Position numbers and translations under genes: made by a program. 64,000 nucleotides of DNA from Lolium rigidum. Lineage: Eukaryota > Streptophyta > Magnoliopsida > Poales > Poaceae. Of the stretch, positions 1 to 11,340 are shown one piece after another (position 1 is the first letter of the stretch; each line of letters begins with the position of its first letter). The notes under the pieces were generated by a model, which had not been told where the DNA came from, searched no databases, and saw only the letters and a list, made by a program, of their open reading frames with translations. The stretch is from contig NC_061513.1 of NCBI RefSeq assembly GCF_022539505.1, forward strand, positions 346,037,617-346,101,616. Direction: 5' to 3'.

Positions 1-18
1 TTGGGCTTGCTACTCTCA

Positions 19-540
19 TCAAACAAATTTTCGAGGAACAAGCCAAGCATAGTTATTTTCTAGTGCATCATTCATAGCTAGGAGTTTACATGGTATTGGT
101 GCTTTGATCTCCCCACCATCATTAGCGTTATTAGTGTACCTTATTCTATCTATGTCCATTTTTTCAAGGAGGCTAACAAAATTAGTATGAGAACCAAGCA
201 TATTAAATTTAGCGAAGACCTTTCTAGCCTCTCTTGCTAGACCACCAAATTCTCTAAGAAGGGTTTCTAAAACAAAATCTTTCTTTTCCCCCTCTTCCAT
301 ATCACCAAGTGTAAGAAACATGTGTTGGATTATAGGATTGAGATTAACAAATTTAGTTTCCAACAGGCGAACTAAAGCAGCGACAGCAATTTCATAGGTG
401 GGAGCAAGGTCTACCAAGTGTCTATCTTCGAAATCTTCAACGGTACTAACATGGGTGAAAAATTCTTCTATATTGTTCCTCCCAATTATAGACCCTTGTC
501 CTACCGGTATGTTCTTTGCGGTAAAATCAAAAGGAAACAT
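19..540 (-). pseudogene. gag-like ORF of element A (N-terminal part)
   Basis: This 173-codon ORF starts at the first ATG after the leader of element A, about 210 bases past the primer site. It begins MFPFDFTAKNIPVGQG and contains the segments DRHLVDLAPTYEIAVAALVR and PIPCKLLAMNDALENN. I recognise it as the conserved first ORF of a group of grass gypsy-like elements, but it has no domain I can name with certainty. The role is probably structural (gag-like), by position only. After codon 173 (V) there are stops in frame. The neighbouring frame continues with an open DESSKP-type reading, so a one-base frameshift is likely and I call it a pseudogene. The true C-terminus lies outside the window. 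Confidence 0.6.
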
Positions 541-751
541 GATGAATCAAGTAAAGTAAATGCAAGTAAACTAATTTTTTTGTGTGTTTTCGATATAGCA
601 AACAAGACAGTAAATAAAGTAAAGCTAGCAACTAATTTTTTTGTGTTTTGATATAAGTGCAGCAAACAAAGTAGTAAATAAAATAAAGCAAGACAAAAAC
701 AAAGTAAAGAGATTGAGAAGTGGAGACTCCCCTTGCAGGCGTGTCTTGATC

Positions 752-769
752 TCCCCGGCAACGGCGCCG
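752..769 (-). other. primer binding site of element A (tRNA-Asp type)
   Basis: On the minus strand this reads CGGCGCCGTTGCCGGGGA. It matches the complement of the 3' end of plant tRNA-Asp (TGGCGCCGTTGCCGGGG...) except at the first base. It lies about 10 bases inside the LTR end at 780. It is a priming site for minus-strand DNA synthesis, not a tRNA gene. Confidence 0.8.
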
Positions 770-779
770 GAAAAGAGCT

Positions 780-2377
780 TGATGGCGTGTATTTCACACG
801 TTCGTTGGGCAACCCCAAGAGGAAGGTATGATGCGCACAGCAGCAAGTTTTCCCTCGGAAAGAAACCAAGGTTTATCGAACCAGGAGGAGCCAAGAAGCA
901 CGTTGAAGGTTGATGGCGGCGGGATGTAGTGCGGCGCAACACCGGAGATTCGGCGCCAACGTGGAACCTGCACAACACAACCAAAGTACTTTGCCCCAAC
1001 GAAACGAGTGAGGTTGTCAATCTCACCGGCTTGTCTGTAACAAAGGATTAACCGTATTGTGTGGAAGATGATTGTTTGCGAGAGAAAATAGTAAAACAAG
1101 TATTGCAGCAGATTTGTATTTCGGTATTAAAGAATGGACCGGGGTCCACGGTTCACTAGAGGTGTCTCTCCCATAAGATAAAAGCATGTTGGGTGAACAA
1201 ATTACGGTCGGGCAATTGACAAATAGAGAGGGCATAACAATGCACATACATGACATGATAAGTATAGTGAGATTTAATTGGGCATTACGACAAAGTACAT
1301 AGACCGCCATCCAACTGCATCTATGCCTAAAAAGTCCACCTTCGAGGTTATCATCCGAACCCCTCCGGTATTAAGTTGCAAAGCAACGGACAATTGCATT
1401 AAGTATGGTGCGTAATGTAATCAATAACTACATCCTCGAACATAGCATCAATGTTTTATCCCTAGTGGCAACAAGCACAACACAACCTTAGAACTTTTCG
1501 TCACCGTCCCGGTGTCAATGCGGGCATGAACCCACTATCGAGCATAAGTACTCCCTCTTGGAGTTAAAAGTAAAAACTTGGCCGGAGCCTCTACTAGAAA
1601 CGGAGAGCATGCAAGATCATAAACAACACATGTATAATAACTTGATAATTAACATGACATAGTATTCTCTATCCATCGGATCCCGACAAACACAACATAT
1701 AGAATTACGGATAGATGATCTTGATCATGTTAGGCAGCTCACAAGATCCGACAATGATAGCACAATGGGGAGAAGACAACCATCTAGCTACTGCTATGGA
1801 CCCATAGTCCAGGGGTAGACTACTCACACATCACTCCGGAGGCGACCATGGCGGCGTAGAGTCCTTTGGGAGATGATTCCCCTCTCCGGCAGGGTGCCGG
1901 AGGCGATCTCCTGGATCCCCCGAGATGGGATCGGCGGCGACGGCGTCTCAGTAAGATTTTCCGTATCGTGGCTCTCGGTACTGGGGGTTTCGTCACGGAG
2001 GCTATTTGTAGGCGGAAGGGTAGGTCAAGAGGCGGCACGGGGGCCCCACACCACAGGGCCGCGCGGCCAAGGGGGGGGCCGCGCCGCCCTATGGTGTGGC
2101 CCCTCCGTGGCCCCTCTTCGTCTCTCCTTCGGACTTCAGAAGCTTCGTGAGAAAATAGGCCCCTGGGCTTTAATTTCGTCCAATTCCGAGAATATTTCGT
2201 TACTAGGATTTCTGAAACCAAAAACAGCAGAAAACAGAACTGGCACTTCGGCATCTTGTTAATAGGTTAGTTCCAGAAAATGCACGAATATGACATAAAG
2301 TGTGCATAAAACATGTAGGTATCATCAATAATATGGCATAGAACATAAGAAATTATCGATACGTCGGAGACGTATCA
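780..2377 (-). repeat. 5' LTR of element A (1598 bp)
   Basis: The terminal dinucleotides are TG and CA on the minus strand, with TGATACG at 2377 and CATCA at 780. The length and most of the sequence match the LTRs of element B (32347-33948 and 39012-40608). The many short ORFs within it are not genes. Confidence 0.9.
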
Positions 2378-2383
2378 GGTCCC

Positions 2384-4454
2384 TAGCAGGTGTACGTGTG
2401 TGGGACGAGCACAAGCAGGAGGAATTTGACCTACGAGCGCTGCTTTTCGTAACCATCAATGACTGGCCTGCTCTTGGTAACATTTCGAGGACTAGTCAAA
2501 CAAGGGATACAATGCATGCACGCACTCGTTTACATGAGCTCGAAGGTGATTATTTGGAAAAATGTAAGAAGGTCGTGTACCTGGGGCATCGTCGATTTCT
2601 TAGGACTACCCATCCCGTAAGAAAGAAAGGCAAGCATTACAACGGTGAGGCTGATCACCGGAGGAAGCCTCCCCATCGTGATGGTGTTGATATATTTGGT
2701 ATGGTCAAGGATCTAGATGTAATATTTGGAAAGGGTCCCGGCGGACGGTCCTGTTCCGAATGACGATGCCGGACACGCGCCCATGTGGAAGAAGAAATAT
2801 ATATTTTGGGATCTACCCTATTGGGAAGTCTTAGAGGTCCGCTCTTCAATCGATGTGATGCACGTGACGAAGAATCTTTGCGTGAACCTGCTAGGCTTTC
2901 TGGGCATGTACGGGGAGACAAAAGATACACCAGAAGCACGGGAGGACCAGCAACGTAGGAAAGACCCCAAAAAACTGCATGAGAGAGTTAAAGGACGTCA
3001 TTACTCCAGCTACGCTCTTACAAAAGCAGAGAAGGAAATATTTTTTGAATGTCCGAGCAAGTATCAAGGTCCCGTCTGGCTTCTCCTCCGATATAAAGGG
3101 AATAATAAATATGGAGAAGAAAACATTCCAGAAACTGAAGTCTCATGACTGTCACGTGATAATGACACAGTTGCTTCCGATTGCATTGAGGGGGCTTCTA
3201 CCGGAAAATGTTCGACTGCCTATTGTGAAGCTATGTGCATTCCTCAATGCAATTTCTCAGAAGGTAATAAATCCAGAAATTCCACCGAGGTTGAAGAATG
3301 ATGTGGTCCAATGTCTCGTTAGTTTTGAGCTGGTGTTCCCACCATCCTTCTTCAATATTATGACACATCTCCTCGTTCACCTGGTCGATGAGATTTCCAT
3401 TCTCGGTCCTGTGTTTCTACACAATATGTTCCCCTTCGAGAGGTTCATGGGAGTCTTAAAGAAATATGTTCATAACCGTGCTAGGCCGAAGGAAGCATCT
3501 CCAAGGGCTATGGAACAGAGGAGGTCATTGAATTCTGTGTTGAATTTATTCCTGACCTTAAGCCGATTGGTGTTCCTGATCGCGGCATGAAGGGAGACTA
3601 AGTGGAAAAGGCATGCTAGGAAGGAAATCAATGATATGCAGGGACGGGATTTCTTTGACTCAAGCACACTACACAGTTCTACAAAGTTCCACCTTGGTGG
3701 CTCCGTATATCGGTGACCACAAGAACTTTCTACGCTCCCGTGAACCGGGGCGATCGAACGATTGGATTAGACGTGAACACATGTCGACTTTCGGCGGTTG
3801 GTTGCAAAAACATCTCCTGAATAACAAAATATTGAAGATCAGCTGTACTTGCTGGCCCAGACACCATCTTCGACTGTACTTACTTTCCAAGGGTACGAGA
3901 TAAATGGGAATACATTTTACACGATCGCCCCAGATAAAAAGAGCACCAACCAAAACAGTGGTGTCCGATTTGATGCAATAATGAATGAAGGCCCAAATGA
4001 CACATATTATGGTTACATAGAGGATATATGGGAACTTGACTATGGACCTTCTTTTAAGTTCCCTTTGTTTAGGTGCAAATGGGTCAACAAAACAGGAGGC
4101 GGGGTTCAGGTAGACAAGTTGTATGGAATGAAAACAGTGGATATCAACAATCTTGGGTATAGAGACGAACCATTCGTCCTAGCCAAGGATGTGGCCCAGG
4201 TTTTCTATGTGAAGGATATGTCTACCAAACCAAGAAAAAGGAAACATAAGGAAACAAATACATCAAACGATGAGCCAAAGCGCCACATAGTTCTTTCTGG
4301 AAAAAGAAACATCGTGGGAGTGGAGGACAAGACAGACATGTCAGGAGATTATAATAAGTTTGATGAAATTCCACCCTTCAGAGTGAACATTGATCCAAGC
4401 ATCAAGTTAAATGATGAAGATGCTCCATGGTTACGGCCGAAGAAGATTAAATGA
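2384..4454 (+). pseudogene. CACTA TNP2 transposase, C-terminal two thirds, frameshifted
   Basis: The reading resumes right after the element A insertion with VWDEHKQEEFDLRALL, a hallmark of the tnp2 transposase family. Next come HYNGEADHRRKPPHRDGVD, SSIDVMHVTKNLCVNLLG, a DUF4218-type block (about 3130-3580, HDCHVIMTQLLPIALRGLLP to FERFMGVLKKYVHNRAR) and a DUF4216-type block (about 3880-4215, DTYYGYIEDIWELDYGPSFK to LAKDVAQVFYVKDM). The last part is basic (KPRKRKHKE). The open frame changes near 2500-2530, 2740, 2975-3130, 3500, 3600, 3800-3850 and elsewhere, so no full protein can be made. In an intact element this protein cuts and joins transposon ends in the nucleus. The N-terminal third is left of the window, cut off by element A. 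Confidence 0.92.
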
Positions 4455-4584
4455 TGAAGATTCTCCATCATCAAGTTAATTGAAGAATGTTCATGGCACA
4501 AATGAGTATCTCAACATGGCAATCAATTTCCCATTTATTTTTGTGTAATCATTTAACTGTATGTAAGATATTAAAAGTGGAGAT

Positions 4585-5036
4585 GCGCCACGGGAGATTT
4601 CCCAACCCTTTCCCCAACACCGTTAGAGGAGATGTAGTCGTTCGGGGCTTGCAGGGAAAAATTCCAAGGCGCAGTTCCGAAGATGCCGTAGGGCGTGTGC
4701 ACCAACGACATCTTCGAGAAACCGCGCCACGGGAGATTTCCCAACCCTTTCCCCAACACTCGTTAGAGGAGATGTAGTCGTTCGGGGGCTTGCAGGGAAA
4801 AATTCCAAGGCGCAGTTTCTGAAGATGTCGTAGGGCGTGTGCACCAACGACATCTTCGAGAAACTGCGCCACGGGAGATTTCCCAACCCTTTCCCCAACA
4901 CTGTTAGAGGAGATGTAGTCGTTCAGGGGCTTGCAGGGAAAAATTCCGAGGAGCAGCTTCCGAAGATGCCGTAGGGTGTGTGCACCAACGACATCTTCGA
5001 GAAGCTGCGCCACGGGAGATTTCCCAACCCTTCCCT
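4585..5036 (+). repeat. about 141-bp tandem repeat with internal inverted repeat, 3.2 units
   Basis: Units begin with GCGCCACGGGAGATTTCCCA at 4585, 4724, 4866 and 5007, giving periods of 139, 142 and 141 bases. The last unit is partial. Each unit contains two arms (for example 4809-4831 and 4847-4870) that pair over about 23 bases around a 15-base loop containing GGGCGTGTGCACCA. The block lies directly downstream of the TNP2 coding region. ORFs on either strand across it are periodic artefacts of the repeat. Confidence 0.9.
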
Positions 5037-5219
5037 TCGTCCATGGGAATGAAACTCTGCTTGGCTTGTTGATCTGCTTGGCAAGGCGTATCGATGCTCC
5101 TTTTATAGGCACGGCACCTCTTCTACTTTGTCTTGTTCCTTCGACGGGCGTCGTGCGCTACATGCTTTATCTCATCGAGCAGTGCATCCACCCATGCGTT
5201 CTTATCCTGCCAACATCTT

Positions 5220-5805
5220 TAGTCCCGGTTGTACCCACCAGCCGGGACTAAAGGTTACCCACACGTCCTTATCCCACCGACAGTTTTGTTAGATGACAAA
5301 AAAAATGATCTTTCGTCCCGGTTGTACATGGCCTGTACATGGTGGCCAGTACACGGCGGTGGCGACGGTGGCCTGTACATGGCGGTGGCGGTGGCGGCGG
5401 TGGCCAGTACACGGCGGTGGCGGTGGTGGCGGTGGCCAGTACATGGCGGTGACGATGGTGGCCAGTACACGACGGTGCCGGCGGTGGCCAGTACATGACG
5501 GTGGCGGTGGCCAGTACACGACGGTGGCGGCGGTGGCCAGTACATGGCGGCGGCGGCGGTGGACACGTGTGGCACGGCGGTGGCCAGTACGTGGTTTTTT
5601 TTTATTTGAAATAAGGCGGGAATGAATTTTAAAAAAAAAAATTGGCCTTTGGTCCCGGTTTGTAATATAAACCGGGACTAAAGGCCTATTTTGCGCGCGC
5701 AGCGAAAATCGCAGCAAAATAGGTCTTTAGTCCCGGTTTGTATTACAAACCGGGGCCAAAGGCCCCCCTTTGGTCCCGGTTGGTAATACGAACCGGGACC
5801 AAAGG
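5220..5805 (+). repeat. CACTA subterminal-type repeat cluster (TTTAGTCCCGGTT...AACCGGGACTAAAGG)
   Basis: Palindromic motifs pairing TTAGTCCCGGTT or TTGGTCCCGGTT with AACCGGGACTAAAGG occur near 5219-5255, 5650-5690, 5727-5762 and 5768-5803. The same motif family marks the true 3' end at 11760-11963. In CACTA elements such repeats bind the element's own DNA-binding protein. Here they lie mid-element, just upstream of the second ORF. Confidence 0.85.
5326..5592 (+). repeat. GC-rich minisatellite (GGCCAGTACACGGCGGTGGC-type units)
   Basis: About ten degenerate units of 21-30 bases repeat the core GGCCAGTACA followed by runs of CGGCGGTGG. They translate to periodic CTGHRH/WPPPP strings in several frames, which I do not regard as genes. 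The block lies between two subterminal motifs. Confidence 0.85.
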
Positions 5806-6125
5806 GGGGGGTTATAACTTCACTTCGTCTCCGCGGAGATCAGTCCCGCGGAGACGGAGCCACAGACGCACAGACGCGCGCCGCCAGGCTGCTCCGCCGC
5901 GCGCCCACGCCGCCGACGCCGTCCTCCGCCGCCCAAGCCGCCGCCACCGTCCTCCGCCGCCGCCACCTCTTCCGCCTCTCCAACCGACGCCCGCGCGCCG
6001 CCCACCGCCCGCGCGCCGCCCGCCGCCCACGGCCGCCTCCTCGCTGTCCGCCGTGCCCCCTCCACCTGCCGCCCCCGCGGCCACCTGCTCGCCGACCGCC
6101 GCGCCCCCAGCCGCCACCTCCGTCG
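5806..6125 (+). other. GC-rich leader, possible first exon of CACTA ORF2
   Basis: The stretch is very C/G-rich and open in several frames (alanine/proline/arginine strings). It ends at CCTCCGTCG followed by GTAAGCG, a good 5' splice site at 6126. The next likely acceptor is TTTTCGTAG at 6631-6638, just before the ATG of ORF2. I infer a 5' untranslated or short coding exon plus intron; no conserved protein is recognised. Confidence 0.35.
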
Positions 6126-6164
6126 GTAAGCGCCGCCCACCCCTTCTCCTCTTTTTTTCAATTG

Positions 6165-6395
6165 TTAGATTAGTTAATTTGTTAGGTTAATTAGTTAGTT
6201 AGTGTTAGTGTTAGTGTTTTTGTTAGAAAAATAGTTAGTGTTTTTGTGTTAGATTAGTTAATTTGTTAGGTTAATTAGTTAGTTAGTGTTAGTATTAGTG
6301 TTAGAAAAATAGTTAGTGTTTTTGTTAGAAAAATAGTTAGTGTTTTTGTGTTAGATTAGTTAATTAGTTAGTTAGTGTTAGTGTTAGAAAAATAT
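6165..6395 (+). repeat. degenerate TTAG/TTAGTG simple repeat
   Basis: The sequence is built from TTAGTTAGTTAGTGTTAGTG-type words and GTTTTTGTTAGAAAAATAG blocks repeated three or four times. It lies inside the probable first intron of CACTA ORF2 (6126-6638). Confidence 0.8.
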
Positions 6396-6819
6396 GAGGA
6401 CGTGGAAGTTATGAGGGCCGCCGCGCCGTTATGAGGGCCGCCGCGCCGGTAACCACTACGCTCGCGATGGCGCCCCCAAAATACGGTAGTGCCGACGCCC
6501 CTGCCAGCGCCCCCAAAATAGAGTATGTAGTGCCAGCGCCCCTCAAACGGTAGTGCCGGCGCCGACTAACATAAAAGTAGTGAAGCTATCTTTTTATTTA
6601 TGTTAACGTTGGTACATATATATGATTTGTTTTCGTAGCTACGATGCCGCGACAGCCGCCGCGCCGTGGTTTGACTATTCTAGAGGAGATGCAGCAGCTG
6701 GGGGAGGTCCGGGACTGGGCTCCGCCGGGGTGGTACTGGGAGGTCTTAGCTTCCGGGTCGCGCACCTTGGTGCGGAATCCGGGTCCCGTCGTCGACCCGG
6801 ATATTCTTTGGTGGAGGTC

Positions 6820-8017
6820 TGATGACGCGTAAAGCACACGCCCGTTGGGAACCCCAAGTGGAAGGTGCGATGCGTACAGCAGCAAGTTTCCCTCAGTAAG
6901 AAACCAAGGTTTATCGAACCAGTAGGAGTCAAGAAGCACGTCGAAGGTTGATGGCGGCGGGATGTAGTGCGGCGCAACACCAGGGATTCCGGCGCCAATG
7001 TGGAACCTGCACAACACAACCAAAGTACTTTGCGCCAACGAAACAGTGAGGTTGTCAATCTCACCGGCTTGCTCGTAACAAAGGATTAGATGTATAGTGT
7101 GGATGATGATTGTTTGCGAGAAAACAGTAGAACAAGTATTGCGAGTAGATTGTATTCGATGTAAAAGAATGGACCGGGGTCCACAGTTCACTAGAGGTGT
7201 CTCTCCCATAAGATAAATAGCATGTTGGGTGAACAAATTACAGTTGGGAAATTGACAAATAGAGAGGGCATGACCATGCACATACATGATATGATGAGTA
7301 TTGTGAGATTTAATTGGGCATTACGACAAAGTACATAGACCGCTATCCAGCATGCATCTATGCCTAAAAAGTCCACCTTCAGGTTATCATCCGAACCCCT
7401 TCCAGTATTAAGTTGCAAACAACGGACAATTGCATTAAGTATGGTGCGTAATGTAATCAATAACTACATCCTCGGACATAGCATCAATGTTTTATCCCTA
7501 GTGGCAACAAGACATCCACAACCTTAGAACTTTCACGTCACCGTCCCGGATTTAATGGAGGCATGAACCCACTATCGAGCATAAATACTCCCTCTTGGAG
7601 TTAAGAGTAAAAACTTGGCCGAGCCTCTACTAATAACGGAGAGCATGCAAGATCATAAACAACACATAGGTAATAGATTGATAATCAACATAACATAGTA
7701 TTCTCTATCCATCGGATCCCGACAAACACAACATATAGCATTACGGATAGATGATCTTGATCATGTTAGGCAGCTCACAAGATCCGACAATGAAGCACAT
7801 GAGGAGAAGACGACCATCTAGCTACTGCTATGGACCCATAGTCCAGGGGTGAACTACTCACTCATCACTCCGGAGGCGACCATGGCGGTGAAGAGTCCTC
7901 CGGGAGATGATTCCGCTCTCCGGCAGGGTGCCGGAGGCGATCTCCTGAATCCCCCGAGATGGGATTGGCGGCGGCGGCGTCTCTGGAAGGTTTTCCGTAT
8001 CGTGGCTCTCGGTACTG
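6820..8017 (-). mobile_element. truncated LTR remnant inside CACTA ORF2
   Basis: On the minus strand this is the 3' three quarters of an element A/B-type LTR, ending GCGTCATCA at 6820. The other side stops abruptly at 8017, at a point corresponding to about 1981 in the element A LTR. About 400 bases of the LTR start are missing. AGGTC (6815-6819) precedes it, and no matching copy follows 8017, so a deletion removed the LTR start and probably some CACTA sequence. Confidence 0.85.
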
Positions 8018-11000
8018 ACTATGAATTATTTCTTTTTTAGCCCTCCGGATCGAGCACTTATTCTGTAAAGTCGAAGAAGCGAGGCCTGGCCAAAAAGTTG
8101 GACGACAGTGTTAGGCACGACATCACCCATATCGCAGAGGATGGTAAACCGATTGCTCTAGAGAAAAGTGCAAAGTCATTTATAGCTCAATGCGGAGTGC
8201 TTGTTAGGGACCACGTCCCGATCACCTTTCGAGAATGGAACAAGCGGAAGGGACTAGTGATGTCTGCAGAGGAAGAAGCTCAAGGTCTTTATATCGATGA
8301 TGTAGCCAAAGACAGCATTCTGACCAAGCTCATGTCACATTTCAACATAGTACTAGAGGGGGATGCCGCTGAAAAGGCCAAGATGGAGCAGGCCCTCCGC
8401 GACTTTGCCAAGAAGAAGATGGCCGAACTATTCAAGAACCACAAGAAAAGATTACGCGGCTTTATCAAGAAAGACAAGACTCCGGACAGTGAGAAGGTAA
8501 AAAATCATTGGGACGAATTCGTGAAGTACAACACGGAGTCAGAAGAATTTAAGAAAAGGTCGGAAACAAATAAGGCAAATGCTGCGTTGAAGCTATATCA
8601 CCAAATTCTGGGTCCAGGTGGATACAAGGCTAACCGTCCTAAGTGGCAGGCAGCTGAGGCGGAACTGACCAGGAAAGGGACCAGATTAGGGACACACGGT
8701 TGGATCGAACGGTGTAAGGAGTGGTTCTACGGGATTGGGGGAACGTTGCATCCGGAAACGAGGGAAGTGCATCTATAAGAAAGCTCATCTGAAGTTTCCC
8801 ATCGAAGCCCTGGAACAAGCACATAAGGACGTGGAGGAGGGGAGGTTCCAGGCCGAAAGAGAGAACGATGAGCTGACACGCGCCCTTGGGAACAAAGAAC
8901 ACGGCGGACGAACACGAGGCACGAAGGCTCCGTTCGTGGAAGTATGGCTTTCCCGCGGAAAGGAAGAGATTTCCGATAAAATCCATGAGAGGAGAAAGGC
9001 AAGGGAAACGGACCGCATAGCGTCCTTAGAGGAGGGTTTTAGCACCATGAAAGCCCAATTAACCATGGTAACCTAAGTACTTACATCCCGGATGGCTCGG
9101 GGGCAGGCTGTAGATCCCGCATTGCTCAATGCTATCGTCCCGCCGCAATCTCAACAACACCGGAAAAGCAGCGTGGCTTCCACCGAGCAGGTGGATAATG
9201 ATGATGATGACCAGGTGGTCGAGCCTCCTCGCTACCCCCCCGTGGATGATCTCACTGAGAGTCGTCCTTGTGAGCTGCATGTTAAAGTTTTCAACCTATC
9301 CTTCAAGGCGGCGGTCGGCATCCTCTTACCTACAAGGTCTTACCATTGCCGTCCGGTCCAAGACGACTTTGCTCGTTGTGATGGTGGATGAAGTGTTGAG
9401 AGATTATGAGGGGTTGGTGCTTGAGCACCCTCGCAGTGAAGATGGGGAAATCAAAGAACCGGGAGAAGCCCGTAGAACCACCGTGCAATGGCGGAAGGAG
9501 AACATTGTGTTTCCGGGTGAGAAGCCACCAAGCAGGCCACCTCGTCCGCCTCCTCCGCCACCTGCGCAGCCTCCTCCGCGTGATGATTCTCCTATGCGCG
9601 ATGATGATTCCCCTGTGCATGAGCAGTCTCCTCCGCGTGAAAATACTCCGCCGCCTCCTCCTCCTCGTCAGGAGACTCCGCCGCCTCCACCTAAGCAAAA
9701 GAGGAAGCTAACCACGGCACCTCCTACAGCTCCGAAGAGATCATCAACTCCGATGAGGGCACAGACTCCAGAGTTGTTACCACATGAGCAGACTGAAGAG
9801 CAAAAGGCGTTTCTTGCGCCGAAGAAGATGTTTATTCCACCGCATACAATGAAGCACTTTAGCGAGACGAGAATGAAGAGACCTGAGCTGAGATCTGATT
9901 ATGACCGCTCTCTTGGATAGTCCTCTAGAGCGAGCAAAGCAACAAAAAAAAGTCGCCCAGCTTGGACAGCAGGACATTCAGGCCATACCCCACTTCGTCG
10001 TGCAGCCCTATGATGATCCAGAGACGACATCGATGATCGAACGGGAGGCTAGAGCTCGGGGAGCATCGGCTGAGTACGAAGATTACTATCCAACGGCTCA
10101 AGTGGTAAACAAGTATAGATACGGATCCGATCTCGTCAAACCCGGCGAGCTCGCACGTCTAGGGACTCGGATGCGAAGGTTGCATGAATGGTACCTGAAA
10201 GCCTGTCGAAGAGGTGATCGCTACCTCACGGTGTATCTTAGAGATGAGCATTACTTCCGGGGGGACGAGGAGATAAACCTTGAGTTAGAAGAACTGTTTC
10301 AGTTATTCAATCAAGATGCCCTCGACAAAGCTGTCATCAGTTGCTACTGCATGTAAGTGATTTATTTATGTAATTAAGTCTGTAGCTCAGCTCCTTCATT
10401 TGCACTAACAATTATCCTTACTATATTCTTTGTGTACGCTATACATTTAATTATGCAGAATGAAGAAGCTCGAATGCAAAAGAGGCAAGCTCCTCGAGCT
10501 GGGGTTCATTGACCTGCATCACGGTTCATGAAGTTACGGTTCGAGACTACCCCAAGGACACAGAGGACAACATGCTAATGTTTTTAGTGAAGCAAGCAAA
10601 CAAAGAGGATATATTCTTTCCCTACAACTTCAAGTGAGTGTTATATATAACATACATTATGCTTGTGCAGCTTCCACTTTATTCTCGTAATCATTGAGCT
10701 ATGCTTGTGCAGATTCCACTTTATTCTCCTAATCATTGATCTTCACAAAGGAGTCGTAAATGTCATGGACTCGAAACGTAAAGAACATGCGGACATGGCT
10801 GCCATCCTCCAGAGGTAATTTCAATATCAATTTCGTATTGGCATCTTCATCTGTTCTAATTCGACGATATCATCAACTAATCAATAACTCATTTACTCAT
10901 TATTTTTTGCCGGGCAGGGCTTGAAAACGGTTCATCAATACTGTTCCGGGTAAATGGAAATTGGAGCTTACATTTCAAGATTACCCCGTAAGTAGTACTA

Positions 11001-11254
11001 TATATATAGCTATGTCCGTGAAACTCTATATATGATATTTACTTTCAATACGATGCTTGATTATTAGTTTGATCGAACTATTTTTCGTAAAGTGTATGAG
11101 GCAGGAACCCGGGAATAACTTATGTGGATACTACGTCTGCACCTTCATTCGTGACATGTCCTGTCCCAAGGGTGGGGATGCCCGTATACACCACACTCGT
11201 GTACGATAACAAATTTTCACAATTAATCTTAGTACCATCAATTGTATTGAGTTC

Positions 11255-11258
<4 letters not shown>

Positions 11259-11336
<78 letters not shown>

Positions 11337-11340
11337 TATA
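11259..11340 (+). repeat. compound microsatellite (CA)n(TA)n
   Basis: About 16 CA units run directly into about 22 TA units. The repeat lies in the last intron of the CACTA ORF2 peptidase region, between the exons ending at 11183 and starting at 11366. Confidence 0.97.

Larger units (their letters stand above)
1..2377 (-). mobile_element. LTR retrotransposon element A, 5' part (Ty3/gypsy-like, continues beyond window start)
   Basis: Reading leftward on the minus strand there is a complete 5' LTR (2377 to 780), a tRNA-Asp-like primer binding site, a short AT-rich leader and then a gag-like ORF that runs to the left edge. The LTR begins TGATACGTCTCCGACG and ends CGCCATCA on the minus strand. 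Element A lies inside the CACTA TNP2 gene, whose coding sequence resumes at once at 2378. The right target-duplication copy should be GGTCC (2378-2382); the left copy lies outside the window. LTR and leader closely match those of element B (32347-40608), but the first ORF is entirely different. Confidence 0.85.

Noticed and set aside
752..769. Possible tRNA-Asp gene (TCCCCGGCAACGGCGCC)
   Set aside because: Only the 18 bases of the tRNA 3' end are present, next to an LTR in each case (also 33960 and 60871). They are primer binding sites.
4585..5036. Evenly spaced repeats that might suggest a CRISPR array
   Set aside because: The period is about 140 bases with no unique spacers, in a plant transposon. 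It is an ordinary tandem repeat with hairpins.
5255..5717. Several overlapping ORFs rich in CTGHRH and WPPPP
   Set aside because: They are periodic translations of the GC-rich minisatellite on both strands, with no domain.
5738..6190. 150-codon proline/alanine/arginine-rich ORF
   Set aside because: It starts in subterminal repeats, runs through a GC-rich leader and crosses a good splice donor. Composition explains the open frame.
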